This document shows positions 25,087 to 34,765 of a DNA stretch of 64,000 nt, piece by piece. The notes beneath the pieces are model-generated. The model did not search any database and had not been told where the DNA came from. It saw only the letters and a list, made by a program, of their open reading frames with translations. The DNA lies in assembly GCA_963719805.1 (NCBI GenBank), contig CAVRDF010000001.1, forward strand, positions 372,001 through 436,000. Direction: 5' to 3'. Position 1 is the stretch's first letter. Each line of letters opens with the position of its first letter. The stretch comes from JAMXLO01 sp963719805. Lineage in GTDB: Bacteria > Pseudomonadota > Alphaproteobacteria > Acetobacterales > Acetobacteraceae. The translations under genes were made by a program, and so were the position numbers.

Positions 25087-26608
25087 GCGCCTTGATCAGC
25101 GAATGCCCGGTCATCTCGCGCGGCTGCTGCAGGCCCATAAGTTCGAGCAATGTCGGCGCCACATCGGCGAGCCGTCCGTCGCCCAGAGCTTCCGCGCCAC
25201 CGCCTATCAACAGCACCGGCACCGGGTTGGTGGTGTGTGCGGTATGCGGACCGCCGGTGGCCGGATCGCGCATCAGCTCGCAGTTGCCATGATCAGCGGT
25301 GACCAGCAACGCGCCGCCCTGCTTCTGCACCGCGGTGGCGATGCGGCCGAGGCCGGTATCCACGGTCTCCACCGCCTTGATCGCCGCGTCCAGGCTGCCG
25401 GTGTGGCCCACCATGTCGGGGTTGGCGAAGTTCAGCACGATCAGGTCGTATTTGCGCGAGTCGATTGCCGCCACGACCTTGTCGGTGAGTTCCGGCGCCG
25501 ACATCTCCGGCTGCAGATCATAGGTCGCCACTTTGGGCGACGGCACCATGATGCGATCCTCGCCGGGGAACTGAGTTTCCTGCCCGCCATTCAGGAAGTA
25601 CGTGACGTGCGGATACTTTTCGGTCTCCGCGGTGCGAAGCTGCGCACGGCCGGCTTCTGCCGCCACCTGGCCAAGGATGTGATCCAACCGCTCCGGCGGG
25701 AACAGCACGCCAAGATATGGTGCCAGTTCGTCGGAGTAGCGCGTCATGCCGGCGGCGGCGGCGAACTTGATGACGCGCTTGCGTTCGAAACCATCGAACT
25801 TCGGTTCCAGCAGCGCACCGAGAATTTCCCGCACACGATCGGCGCGGAAGTTGAAGCACAGAATGCCGTCGCCATTCTGCATACCCTTGTACGCGCCGAT
25901 GACGGCCGGCAAGACGAACTCGTCGGTGACGTCCTGCGCGTACGCCTGCTTCACCGCCTGCACCGCATCATCGCAATGCGTGCCTTGCGCTTCGGCCAAC
26001 GCGGCATATGCCTTGCCGACGCGGTCCCAGCGCTTGTCGCGGTCCATCGCGTAATAGCGGCCAATGACTGTGCCGATGGCGATGCCGTCCGGCAATGCCG
26101 AGCGCAGTTGGGCGATGTCGTCGGCGCCGGAGCGCGGCGGCGTGTCACGGCCGTCGGTAAAGGCGTGCACCACAGCCGGCACCTGCGCGCCGTGTAGGAT
26201 CTTCGCCAGCGCGACCGCGTGATTCTGATGCGAATGCACGCCGCCCGGCGACACCAGGCCGATCAGATGGCAGGTGCCGCCGGATGCCTTCAGCTTGCCG
26301 ATGAACTCAATGAGCGCTGGGGCCTTGGCGATGCTGCCGTCCTCGATCGCATTACCGATGCGCGGCAGCTCCTGCATCACAACGCGGCCGGCGCCGATAT
26401 TGAGATGGCCGACTTCGGAGTTGCCCATCTGGCCGTCGGGCAGCCCGACATCACGTCCGGACGTGTGCAGAAATGCGTGCGGGCAGTTCTGCCAGAGCCG
26501 ATCGAAGTTCGGCTTGCGGGCCTGGCGGACGGCATTGTCAGCCGGGTCATCGCGCCATCCGAAGCCGTCAAGGATCGCCAGCATCACGGGCCGAATCGAC
26601 TGCGCCAT
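25064..26608 (-). CDS. gpmI: 2,3-bisphosphoglycerate-independent phosphoglycerate mutase
   Basis: The 514-residue enzyme of the alkaline phosphatase superfamily starts MAQSIRPVMLAILDGFGWRD (metal ligand Asp14) and has the phosphoacceptor Ser64 in QMGNSEVGHLNIGAGR. ALLVTADHGNCELMRDP near the C-terminus holds further Mn ligands. It interconverts 3- and 2-phosphoglycerate in glycolysis. It is the first gene of a gpmI-envC-ctpA-deacetylase/Nudix order that recurs in Rhodospirillales; transcription should start in the gap upstream of 26608. Confidence 0.95.
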   Translation of the reverse strand: MAQSIRPVMLAILDGFGWRDDPADNAVRQARKPNFDRLWQNCPHAFLHTSGRDVGLPDGQMGNSEVGHLNIGAGRVVMQELPRIGNAIEDGSIAKAPALIEFIGKLKASGGTCHLIGLVSPGGVHSHQNHAVALAKILHGAQVPAVVHAFTDGRDTPPRSGADDIAQLRSALPDGIAIGTVIGRYYAMDRDKRWDRVGKAYAALAEAQGTHCDDAVQAVKQAYAQDVTDEFVLPAVIGAYKGMQNGDGILCFNFRADRVREILGALLEPKFDGFERKRVIKFAAAAGMTRYSDELAPYLGVLFPPERLDHILGQVAAEAGRAQLRTAETEKYPHVTYFLNGGQETQFPGEDRIMVPSPKVATYDLQPEMSAPELTDKVVAAIDSRKYDLIVLNFANPDMVGHTGSLDAAIKAVETVDTGLGRIATAVQKQGGALLVTADHGNCELMRDPATGGPHTAHTTNPVPVLLIGGGAEALGDGRLADVAPTLLELMGLQQPREMTGHSLIKAHAARAAE

Positions 26609-27247
26609 GCCTCAACCTCTTTGCAGCAGCCGAGTGGGTAGCGGAAACTGCCGGGTGGGAACAAGTCGGAGCTTTGCACCTCTCACTGGCCACCCGTGGA
26701 TGGGTGAGCCGGGGTGATCGGTCGCCAACCGATTTCCTAGCCAGGCTCGCAACCGATCACCAGCGGAACGGAGCTAACCCTACGCAAGGTTGTTGGCCTC
26801 GACCTCGAGGCCGAGCCGATCACCAGCCTCTCCTTCAGAGTGACCTTGGAAGATCCAGCTCGCTCTGGCTAATCCAAGTCCGTGGGAGCGCATGTCGGCC
26901 TAACACCCAAGCTCTATCAATTGGGAGAAACAGACCGATCGGCACAGATCAGCAAGGCGGGAGACAGTATGCTTCGCCATTCTGCTCTATGAGGCATGCA
27001 CCGCATGTGAGTCTCTGGGAGCGTTTTCGAGCCGAAGTAAAGACGCCGGATGGCTGCCGCGTAGCCGGAGCGGAGCACTCCAGAGAGATTGGACGCCCGA
27101 ACCCTCGTATCCCATCATGGGATCATCGCTGCCAGACCCCGGACAGAAGCACGATCTGGGATTGTGGAAACCTTGCGAAGCACTGGCGGGCCTCCTAGGC
27201 AGCGGGCGATTCGCTTCGAGTTTGATGTCTCGACGGAGGTTCACCCC
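26609..27247. other. Intergenic stretch of about 640 bases, no supported gene
   Basis: I see no convincing coding frame. Present are a nine-base inverted pair (GTGATCGGT at about 26713 and ACCGATCAC at about 26752), a promoter role for gpmI by position, and one copy of a diverged repeat at 27085-27187. The composition is less biased than in the neighbouring genes, as expected for accessory or decayed DNA. Confidence 0.5.
27085..27187 (+). repeat. Diverged intergenic repeat, copy 1
   Basis: This copy shares words in the same order and spacing with 29720-29819: GAGATTGGACG, TCGTATCCCAT, CCCCGGACAGA, GCACGATC and CGAAGCAC. Read on the minus strand, both copies translate with a common SC.CPG...MGYE.S.VQS pattern, so it may be a remnant of an old coding or mobile sequence. 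It lies 60 bases ahead of the isochorismatase-like gene. Confidence 0.75.
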
Positions 27248-27925
27248 ATGCACAGCTATATCATTCCGGACTCACTGAAAGAGCGCGTGATCCAGCGGCA
27301 GGGCAAGCTGCTGAGCCACGACACCATAGATCCGGCACGAAGCGCCTTCGTGGTCATCGACATGCAGAACTACTTCGTGGCCGAGGGTTTCCCCGCCGCA
27401 GTGCCGGTTGCGCGGCAGATTGTACCGAACATCAACCGACTGGCAGCATCGATGCGCGATGCCGGCGGTCTCGTGGTATGGATTCAAACCGCAGCTACGG
27501 GTGCGCGCGAGCGTTGGGGAAATCATCACCGCTATACGCCTTCGGCCGAGAGAGCCCGCATTCGTCTCGCGGGCCTCGATGAAGCCGGTGAGGGATTCAA
27601 ATTGTATCCCAGTCTCGAACCGGCACCGGCCGACCTTCGTGTCAAGAAGATCACCTACAGCCCGTTTATTGCTGGAACGTCGGACCTTGACGCGCTTCTC
27701 CGGCAGCGCGGCATCGAGACGATTTTGATAGCCGGCACGGTCACCAACATCTGCTGCGAGTCGGCGGCGCGCGACGCTATGATGTTGGACTATCGCGTGA
27801 TCATGGTTTCCGATGCCAACGCCGCACTGACTGACGAAGCGCACGCCGCTACGCTGAACAGCTTTTTCGGGTCATTCGGCGATGTCATGACCAGCGACGA
27901 GGCGATCCAGAGACTTACCCGGTAG
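27248..27925 (+). CDS. Isochorismatase-family cysteine hydrolase
   Basis: The 225-residue cytosolic hydrolase has an intact Asp-Lys-Cys triad: Asp38 in FVVIDMQNYF, Lys134 in LRVKKITYSPF and Cys169 in GTVTNICCESAARDA. The family cleaves amides, N-carbamoyl compounds or isochorismate. The start at 27248 was chosen because the family fold begins near residue 30 and a weak GGAGG lies upstream; the frame could open at 27089 but that region is repeat sequence. It is divergent in function from but next to an amidase, hinting at amide or nitrile-derived compound use. Confidence 0.87.
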   Translation: MHSYIIPDSLKERVIQRQGKLLSHDTIDPARSAFVVIDMQNYFVAEGFPAAVPVARQIVPNINRLAASMRDAGGLVVWIQTAATGARERWGNHHRYTPSAERARIRLAGLDEAGEGFKLYPSLEPAPADLRVKKITYSPFIAGTSDLDALLRQRGIETILIAGTVTNICCESAARDAMMLDYRVIMVSDANAALTDEAHAATLNSFFGSFGDVMTSDEAIQRLTR

Positions 27926-28055
27926 TAGTTGGCGTAGAATGATAAACTCTTGGTCCCATTTCCAGGAGGCTGCCGTCTTCCGGGCACGCTTGACCTCCCC
28001 CTCTGATACAGAAGCTGGGGTGATCGATCAGGTGCCTCCCACGCGAGGTTTACGA

Positions 28056-29472
28056 TCAGGTAACCGCCGGAGGCCTGATGAACTGAGATTCTAATTGCGC
28101 TGCCAAGCGCAATAGAGTCGCGTCCTCGCCAAACTTCGCAATTGCCTGCACACCGACCGGCAGGCCCTCCGCATTGCACGCCAGAGGCAGGTTCATCGCT
28201 GGCTGTCCCGTTGCCGAAAACAGCGGTGTAAAGGCGCCGTATTCGAACATTTGCCGCAGACCCAGCGCCGCGTCCTCGATATCCGTCCGCAATTCTCCCA
28301 AGCGTGCCGGTGGCCGCGACAACATGGGCGTCAGCAGCACGTCCAAATCCCGCATCTGCCGTGCTGTCGCCCGCACGATGGCATTGATGCGCGTGTTGGC
28401 CGCATGCAGCGTGATGGCGCTCGTTCTTTCGCCGATTGCGACACAGGCAGCGGTGAAGGGCTCTATGTCGTCGCCTGCCAACCTGCCCAACTCACGTTCC
28501 CGCACGCGCACCGCGCCGGCCAACCCGGACAATAAGATCGCACATATGGCGTCGATCAGACCGGCTCCGTCCACATCCAGGATCACCGGCCCAACATCGT
28601 GACCGAGAGTGCGGCAGGCGCGGCTCACTTGCTCCACGGCCGAAACGCAATCCGCGTGAACTGACACTCCGGTCCAGCTCTGCGTCACCACGCCGATCCG
28701 CAGTCGGCCGGGATCTCGCCCCACCTCCGCTGCGAACGGGATGGTTGGTGGCGCGGTGAACCAGGGCGCGCCCTCATCAGGCCCAGCCGTGGCGTCTAGG
28801 ATGGCGGCTGTGTCGCGCACGCTGCGCGATATGCAATGTTCGTGGCTTAGTCCCATCATGGCGTCGCCGCGATGAGGTCCCACAGCGTTGCGACCGCGCG
28901 TTGGCTTCAACCCTACCAGGCCACAGCATCCGGCTGGAACGCGAATTGAGCCAGCGGTATCAGTTGCATGTGTGGCTGGCAAAATTCCACCCGCGACAGC
29001 CGAAGCAGCGCCACCACTCGACCCACCGGTAGAATGCTCTGTTGACCAAGGATCTCCGCGCGGGTCCGTGCAATGCGGACTCGGTTGTGAAGCTCATGCC
29101 AAATTCCGGCGCATTGGTGCGTCCCGCGAGAACGAAGCCGGCTACACGAAGCCTCGCCACTGTTGTGCTATCGAACGGGAACACGCTGCCGGAGAAGAGT
29201 CGGCTACCATGGCTCAACGGCAATCCTGCCACGGGCGCGTGGAGATCCTTGATGAGATAAGGCACTCCGTGGAATGGACCGGCAGGCAGCCCGGCACCGA
29301 TGCTGGAGCGCGCAGTCTCATAAGCAGGCAGCACCACCGCATTCAACAATGGATTTATCGATTCGACGCGGCTCGCAAAGGCTTCGAATACTTCGTCAGC
29401 TGATACCTCGCCTGTTCTGATCAGTTCTGCCAGGCCGGTTGCGTCGCAACGGCGATATTCGTCCCGCGTCAT
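28056..29472 (-). pseudogene. Amidase (amidase signature family), disrupted by a frameshift
   Basis: The N-terminal part (29472 down to about 29064) carries the catalytic Lys in YLIKDLHAP and the motif NAPEFGMSF. At a CCC run (29062-29064) the frame breaks; in the next frame follow the Ser-rich motif GGSSGGAASAV, then ATHATDTAGSIRVPAGCCGL with the bridging and nucleophile serines, and a full C-terminus to 28056. Removing one base restores 471 residues, a normal length. The start has GAGGGG upstream. It is either a recent pseudogene or a sequence error; all catalytic residues survive. It is opposite the isochorismatase-like gene. Confidence 0.8.
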
Positions 29473-29838
29473 GGTTGTCCCCTCAATAACGGGTCACGGT
29501 AAGCGGACGCCTTTAGCAAGTTGGCACACAGGATAGCGCGCGGCTGTACCGCCAGCCACTTGGCAGGCCGGCAATTGACTTTGGCGGGACCGGATCGACC
29601 TGTGTAGCCGGCGGTTTCGGTCTGCTGCGTCGCTTTGAGCCATACGCAACGCGACTCGAGCGCCCACCAAACGAGCAAGCACGCCTTGTGCAACCACTCT
29701 CCGGAGTTGATTGAACCCTGAGATTGGACGGCCGAACGTTCGTATCCCATTCTTGGACGGTAGTGATGCAGCCCCGGACAGATGCACGATCCGGGAGCAT
29801 GGTCTTCCGAAGCACGGGGCAGAAGGGGGAGCGCTCGC
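29473..29838. other. Intergenic stretch of about 365 bases, no supported gene
   Basis: No convincing coding frame is seen on either strand. It holds the divergent control regions of the amidase and the second sulfotransferase and, at 29720-29819, copy 2 of the diverged repeat. Confidence 0.5.
29720..29819 (+). repeat. Diverged intergenic repeat, copy 2
   Basis: This copy is in direct orientation relative to the one at 27085-27187, with the same ordered words and several short gaps. It ends 19 bases before the ATG of the sulfotransferase. The two copies bracket a 2.5-kb segment holding the isochorismatase-like and amidase genes. Confidence 0.75.
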
Positions 29839-30792
29839 ATGGCGATGAGCAGACCAGCCAAACGTGAGTATCGGACCTGGCTTATGGACGGCTGCAGGTG
29901 GAACGCGTTCGAACCAAGGCGGGGCGACATCGTCATCGCCACCGCGCCGAAGTGCGGCACCACATGGATGCAGCAAATCATCAGTTCGCTGGTTTTCCAG
30001 GACGCGACGATCCGAGTGCTTCCGACGGTATCACCGTGGATCGAGGTTCGCTTTCACCAGGCCGAAGCCGATATGCACCGTGACCTGGCCGCTCAGTCGC
30101 ACCGCCGGTTCGTCAAGACGCACCTGCCGATTGATGGTCTGCCGCTATACGATGATGTCCTGTATATTCATGTCGCGCGCGACGGACGCGATGCCGCGAT
30201 GTCGCTGCATAATCATCAAAGGAGCATGCCGCCGGCCCATTTCGAAAGACTGGATAGGATTGGGCTTGAGGATGCAGCTGTCGGAAAGCCGCACCCGCGC
30301 CCCGCTGCCGACCCGGCGGAATTCTTTCGCGCTTGGCTGACCACGCCGATTGTCGAGGGGCAGTCAGACGGTTCGCCAATGTTGTCGTTTTTCGACCTCG
30401 AAGCCGGGTATTGGGCGGAACGCCAGAGGCCGAATTTGCTGTTGGTGCATTACAACGACCTGAAGCACGACCTCGACGGCGAGATGCGCCGCATATCCAG
30501 ATTCCTCGGTATCAAGATCGACGAAACCATCTGGACGTCACTCGTTGACGCCGCCAGGTTCGAGAACATGCGCGCGGCTGGAGATCAGCTCATGCCCCAG
30601 CTGAAAGCTTTTTTGGGCAGTTCCGACAACTTCTTCCACAAGGGCACGAATGGACGCTGGAGTGATATCCTGACCGAGGACGACCTCGCGCACTATGCCC
30701 GGCGGGTGCAGGAGAAGTTCACGCCGGGACTGGCGGCTTGGGTGGCCGGCGGACGGCTGATGGCTGGCGAACCAAGCGATAGCTCAGACTGA
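29839..30792 (+). CDS. Sulfotransferase (Sulfotransfer_1 family)
   Basis: The 317-residue cytosolic enzyme has the PAPS-binding 5'-PSB loop in IVIATAPKCGTTWMQQI, a catalytic-region FVKTHLPIDGLP and a 3'-PB region in YIHVARDGRDAAMSLHNH. The C-terminal FHKGTNGRWSDILT corresponds to the family RKG-type loop. It transfers sulfate from PAPS to a hydroxyl or amine of a small molecule. The start at 29839 follows AAGGGGGAG. It is not closely like the sulfotransferase at 18261. The acceptor is unknown. Confidence 0.88.
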   Translation: MAMSRPAKREYRTWLMDGCRWNAFEPRRGDIVIATAPKCGTTWMQQIISSLVFQDATIRVLPTVSPWIEVRFHQAEADMHRDLAAQSHRRFVKTHLPIDGLPLYDDVLYIHVARDGRDAAMSLHNHQRSMPPAHFERLDRIGLEDAAVGKPHPRPAADPAEFFRAWLTTPIVEGQSDGSPMLSFFDLEAGYWAERQRPNLLLVHYNDLKHDLDGEMRRISRFLGIKIDETIWTSLVDAARFENMRAAGDQLMPQLKAFLGSSDNFFHKGTNGRWSDILTEDDLAHYARRVQEKFTPGLAAWVAGGRLMAGEPSDSSD

Positions 30793-30833
30793 TTGTGCTT
30801 CAGCGGCGAAGTGAAACGCGCACGGCCAGATGA

Positions 30834-32063
30834 TCACGGCGCGGTTTCACGTGGCACGCCGGCTCGTTCCAGTCCTTCCATGTAAAAGCCCTTGTCCGCC
30901 GGCCGCAGCGGCGCTCGCGAGGCGATCTTTTCAGCGGTGATGTTCGGATCGAACTGGCGCAGCGCCTTCAGGCACTCGAGCGCCTCTTCGCGCCGCCCCA
31001 TGTGACCCAGGATCGCCAGTCGGACGTTGAGCGCCGAAACGTGGCCGCCTTTCTGCTTCAGCACGATGGCCGCCAGTCTTTCCGCTTCATCCAGATTGCG
31101 GTTGAAGAACTGCGCTGTCATCAAGGCGTGCTCGACGAACCAGATGTGTGGATCGCGCGGCGACAGCGACCGTGACACCATGGCGTGCTTGATGGCGATC
31201 GGGTGTTGACCGTTGTAGATACGCGACCAGCTGCTCATCGCCCAGGCGATCGGCAGGTTTGGATTGAGCTCGATGGCCCGGGTGAGCAGCTCGAGGGCGG
31301 CCGGCACATCATGGAAAATGTACGCCTTCACGTGTCCGGCGACGGCCAGGGCGCGGGCGTCAAACGGATCGAGTTGGATGGCCCGTGACGCGGCCGTGCC
31401 GGCCATTTCGATGATCGCACGCGGATCATTCACGTAGCCCAAGGCGATCGCGATGATGCACCAGTACGCCAGCCAGCCGTGCGCCGCGGACGAGCCCGGA
31501 TCCACCTCGATGGCCCACATAAGGGAATCGCGGGCTTCCATGAAGCTGGATCGATCGGAGTGAAAGATGCCGCGGATTGCGGTCAGAACGGAATGGTGGG
31601 CATCGCCGACATCGGCCCCGCTGCGGCCCGCGGTCTCGCTGGCACGATGCCGGATTTCCGGATCGACCTGTTCGACTGTTTCGTAGGCGATCCTATGTTG
31701 TAACGAAAACAGGTCATCGAGCCTGCCCTCGAAATGGCCGGTCCAAACCGTTTCGAAGCCGAGCACCACATCGATCAGCGAAACGTCGACCTTGATACAG
31801 CCGTTCGACGTGTCGATCGTGCCTTCGATGACGTAGTCGAGATGGTAGCTTTCGCAGACTGTGCGGACGTTGGCGATCGGCCCCGATCCGTCACCGAACG
31901 ATGCCGTGGCGATCAGGCGGGGCAGCCCGAACCGCGCGAGGGTCGCCGAAATCTCCTCGGCCATGCCGAACGCGATGCCTGGACTGGTTGAGGTCCCGGT
32001 ACTCCGGAACGGCAAAACCGCCAGACGCCAGCCCAGTTGATGTGGCCGCAACTCCGTCAGCAT
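30834..32063 (-). CDS. TolB-like domain and TPR protein
   Basis: The 409-residue protein starts with the FlgO/TolB-like N-terminal pattern seen in CadC- and adenylate-cyclase-type regulators (RLAVLPFRST, GIAFGMAEEISATLARF, LDYVIEGTI, VWTGHFEGRLDDLFSLQ). From about residue 180 it has TPR-like helices to the end. In relatives this module follows a winged-helix or cyclase domain; none is present here, and no DNA-binding region is visible upstream because the GAF-GGDEF-EAL gene ends 21 bases before. It is likely cotranscribed with that gene and may act as a protein-interaction partner. Confidence 0.72.
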   Translation of the reverse strand: MLTELRPHQLGWRLAVLPFRSTGTSTSPGIAFGMAEEISATLARFGLPRLIATASFGDGSGPIANVRTVCESYHLDYVIEGTIDTSNGCIKVDVSLIDVVLGFETVWTGHFEGRLDDLFSLQHRIAYETVEQVDPEIRHRASETAGRSGADVGDAHHSVLTAIRGIFHSDRSSFMEARDSLMWAIEVDPGSSAAHGWLAYWCIIAIALGYVNDPRAIIEMAGTAASRAIQLDPFDARALAVAGHVKAYIFHDVPAALELLTRAIELNPNLPIAWAMSSWSRIYNGQHPIAIKHAMVSRSLSPRDPHIWFVEHALMTAQFFNRNLDEAERLAAIVLKQKGGHVSALNVRLAILGHMGRREEALECLKALRQFDPNITAEKIASRAPLRPADKGFYMEGLERAGVPRETAP

Positions 32064-32084
32064 GAACGGATCACACCGGCCCGA

Positions 32085-34452
32085 TCATGACTTGCCCGCA
32101 ACAGGGGAGGGCCGCAATCCCGCGACCTCGCCGGTGCTGATGCGACGGGGTTGGTGGAAGCGATCGAAACCGCCGTCCATTGCATTGAGCGACTGTCGCA
32201 ACAGCGAGCGCGCTCCGTTTCTGCCGATCGGCCGGCCGACCAGGAATCCTTGGATCAGGCGGCAGCCCAGCCCGCGCAGCAGGTTCAGCTGACGGTCCGT
32301 CTCAACCCCCTCAGCGACCACGGCCAGGTTCAGCCGATCGGCGAGCGAAAGGATCGTTTCGACGATGGCAAGCGTGGCGCTGTCGTTGTGCAGGCCGTGC
32401 ACGAATGACTTGTCGATCTTGATGCCGTCAAACGGGAAGCGGCGCAGGTAGCTCATCGACGCATAGGCTGTGCCAAAGTCATCCAGCACGATGCGCACAC
32501 CCTTCGAGCGCAGCGCCTGCATGGTGTGAATGACCATATCCGAGTCATCCAGCAGCAGGCCCTCGGTGACTTCGAGCGTCAGCCGCTCGGCAGGCAGCCC
32601 GGCGCGCTGCAGGATTTCGGCAATTCGTTGGTCGAGGTCCGGCTGGCGGAACTGCAGTGGCGACAAGTTGACCGAAACGGAAACCGGACGCTCCCAGCGC
32701 GCCGCTTCGCTGCATGCGACTTCGAGCACCCAATCGCCCAGCGGAATGATCGAACCGGTCTTCTCGGCGATCGGGATGAACCTGTCCGGCCGTACCGAGC
32801 CGAGATCCGGATGGTGCCACCGCAGCAGCGCTTCGAAACTGACGATGGATTGCGACCGGCTGTCGCACACCGGCTGATAGGCCAGATCGAGGCCGCCTTT
32901 TTCGATCGCGTCCTTCAGGTCACGTTCGACCAGCGCCAGCTCTTCTTCGTCCGTCGCCATGGCCGGGTCATAGACACAAAAGCCATTCCGGCCGGATTGC
33001 TTCGCGCGATACAACGCCTGATCGGCCCGGCGCATCAGCAGATCGGGATTGTCCCCGTGCTCGCCATAGACGGCGATGCCGATAGAGACGTTCACCGCGG
33101 CTTTGCGGCCCGACAATTCAAATGGCTGCGGGATGACTTCCAGCAAACGCCTGGCCAGCACGATAGCCCGTCCTGGAAGGTCAGTCGCCGGCTGGATGAT
33201 GGTGAACTCATCGCCACCTGTTCTGGCCACCGTGTCGTCGTCGCGGGTTGCCTCGCGCAGACGGCGGGCAACGCTGGCAAGCAATTCGTCGCCCGCGCCG
33301 TGCCCGAACAGGTCGTTGACCTGCTTAAATCCATCCAGGTCCAGACACAGCACTGCGAAACCCGGTCCTCCGGACCGCGCGGTGGCGATCGCGGTTCGCA
33401 AGCGTTCCTGGAACATCAGGCGATTGGACAATTGGGTCAGGTTGTCGTGGTAGGCCGCATGGCGGATCCGTTCCTCGGTGACCTTCTGGAACAGGGCCGG
33501 ACGGATCGTGTCGGCGAGCGACGCGATGTTGGCCGCAACCGTGTCGAGCGTCGCCGTTCTGGTGGCGAATGCGAGTACGATCCCGAACCGTTGCTGGTGC
33601 ACCCAGAGCGGCAGGCAAACATAACCCGACAAGCCGATGCCGGTAATGTCGGTGGCGAATTCGGCGGGAGTATCCGTTGAGAAATCGATCGCCCGTGGTT
33701 CGTCGGCCGAAATCGCCTGGGTGGTGATTCCGCTCAGGTGAGCGAGCGGATCATCATCCGTCGGATTGCCGCCCGGCAACTTCTCCTGCTCGTAGCGGCT
33801 GATCTCCTGCAACGATTGGTCCGGGTCACTCAACTGCACGATCTGGCCGATTGCGGCACCATGCAGGTGACACAGCGCTTCCAGCAGACTGACCAATGCA
33901 TCGGCGCACGACGGCGCTTCGGACACCAGACGCAGCATGCGATCGATCCGCAACGCGCGGTCGGCGACATGCATCAAGTGCAGATGGCGCTGCTCGCGCT
34001 GCCGATCGGCAATGACGACATTGGCGATCTGCTGCAACGATGCGTCTTGCTCGTCGGTCAGTTCGGTGCGCGGTTCTTCATCCAGCAGGCAAAGGAAACC
34101 GGCGCATTGCCCGCCCGGTGAAACCAGCCGCTTGAGCACCAGGAAGCCGACCGGCCGGTCGAATGCAGACGAAAGTGCGGCAAAGCGTTCGTCGCGCGAC
34201 GCATCGCTTAGTACCGACTAGTTTTGGATCATCGCGCAGTTGGCCTTCCAGCGCGCAAATGGCGTCGATCTGTGGCGGCGATAGCGCGACGGCTACAGTC
34301 CGAGGTTCCTGTTCGCGTTGGCCGCCGCGAACCAGAAGCAGCGCCGAGGTCGTTCTGGTGACCGAGGTCGCCAGGGAGGCGCAGTGCTGCAACAATGGTC
34401 CGCCGTTGGTAGCCACAGAATTGCGACTTTCTCCGCTCGGCCTGGCCTGCAC
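32085..34452 (-). CDS. GAF-GGDEF-EAL cyclic di-GMP enzyme, with apparent frameshift
   Basis: The C-terminal 684 residues read in one frame: a GAF-type region, a GGDEF domain with intact ARTGGDEFTII and an inhibitory RDDD site five residues before it, and an EAL domain with EALLRWHHP, EVTEG, DDFGTAYAS, KIDKSFV and AEGVET. Both active sites look competent. The N-terminus is broken: a GTG at 34452, with GGGGAGG upstream, starts a frame reading to DDPKLV, and after one extra base at 34214-34215 the continuation is VLSDASRDERFAALSSAFDR, a typical GAF segment. Removing one base gives 788 residues. It makes and/or degrades cyclic di-GMP. Confidence 0.85.
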
Positions 34453-34673
34453 GCGTTATCCTCCCCAGCGGGGCCGCGCCGTTACCCCGGCGACACGATG
34501 ACACTCCTCACCGCCGTTCTGCAACTTGCATGGCAAATCGTTCCAATCGGATTGCAGCGTTAAAGATCCGGGAAACGGTGCGGTTGATCGCGGGGTGCCT
34601 GAGCTGCTGGCGTTCATAGCGTGGCCTAAGTGGCGTGCCAGAATTTAAACTCACGCTCCCGTGATATTAATCC

Positions 34674-34703
34674 TTTACAACCGAGCGTTCCTTTCAATAT
34701 GGT
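34674..34703 (+). promoter_or_regulatory. Possible promoter of the LGGGMI peptide gene
   Basis: TTTACA at 34674-34679 and TATGGT at 34698-34703 with an 18-base spacer, within the only AT-rich stretch nearby. The direct repeats begin at the -10. The peptide start is about 60 bases downstream. Pattern only. Confidence 0.35.
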
Positions 34704-34738
34704 TTCAATGCGGTTTGCCGATGGTTTCAATTCGGTTC
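34699..34738 (+). repeat. Two 18-base direct repeats, possible operator
   Basis: ATGGTTTCAATGCGGTTT at 34699-34716 and ATGGTTTCAATTCGGTTC at 34721-34738 differ at two positions and repeat every 22 bases, two helical turns. Such spacing suits two regulator molecules bound on one DNA face just after a promoter. Confidence 0.55.
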
Positions 34739-34765
34739 CCGCACAGTAACAGGAGCTCGACTTTA

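Larger units (their letters stand above)
34453..34765. other. Intergenic control region ahead of the LGGGMI peptide gene
   Basis: About 310 bases without a gene. It holds the start region of the opposite cyclic di-GMP gene, an AT-rich island (34640-34700), a candidate promoter and a pair of direct repeats. Confidence 0.5.

Noticed and set aside
27089..27247. N-terminal extension of the isochorismatase-like gene
   Set aside because: The region is the intergenic repeat and the extension has no counterpart in the family.
27085..29819. Composite transposon formed by the two repeats
   Set aside because: No transposase, terminal inverted repeats or target duplication is visible; only the repeats can be supported.
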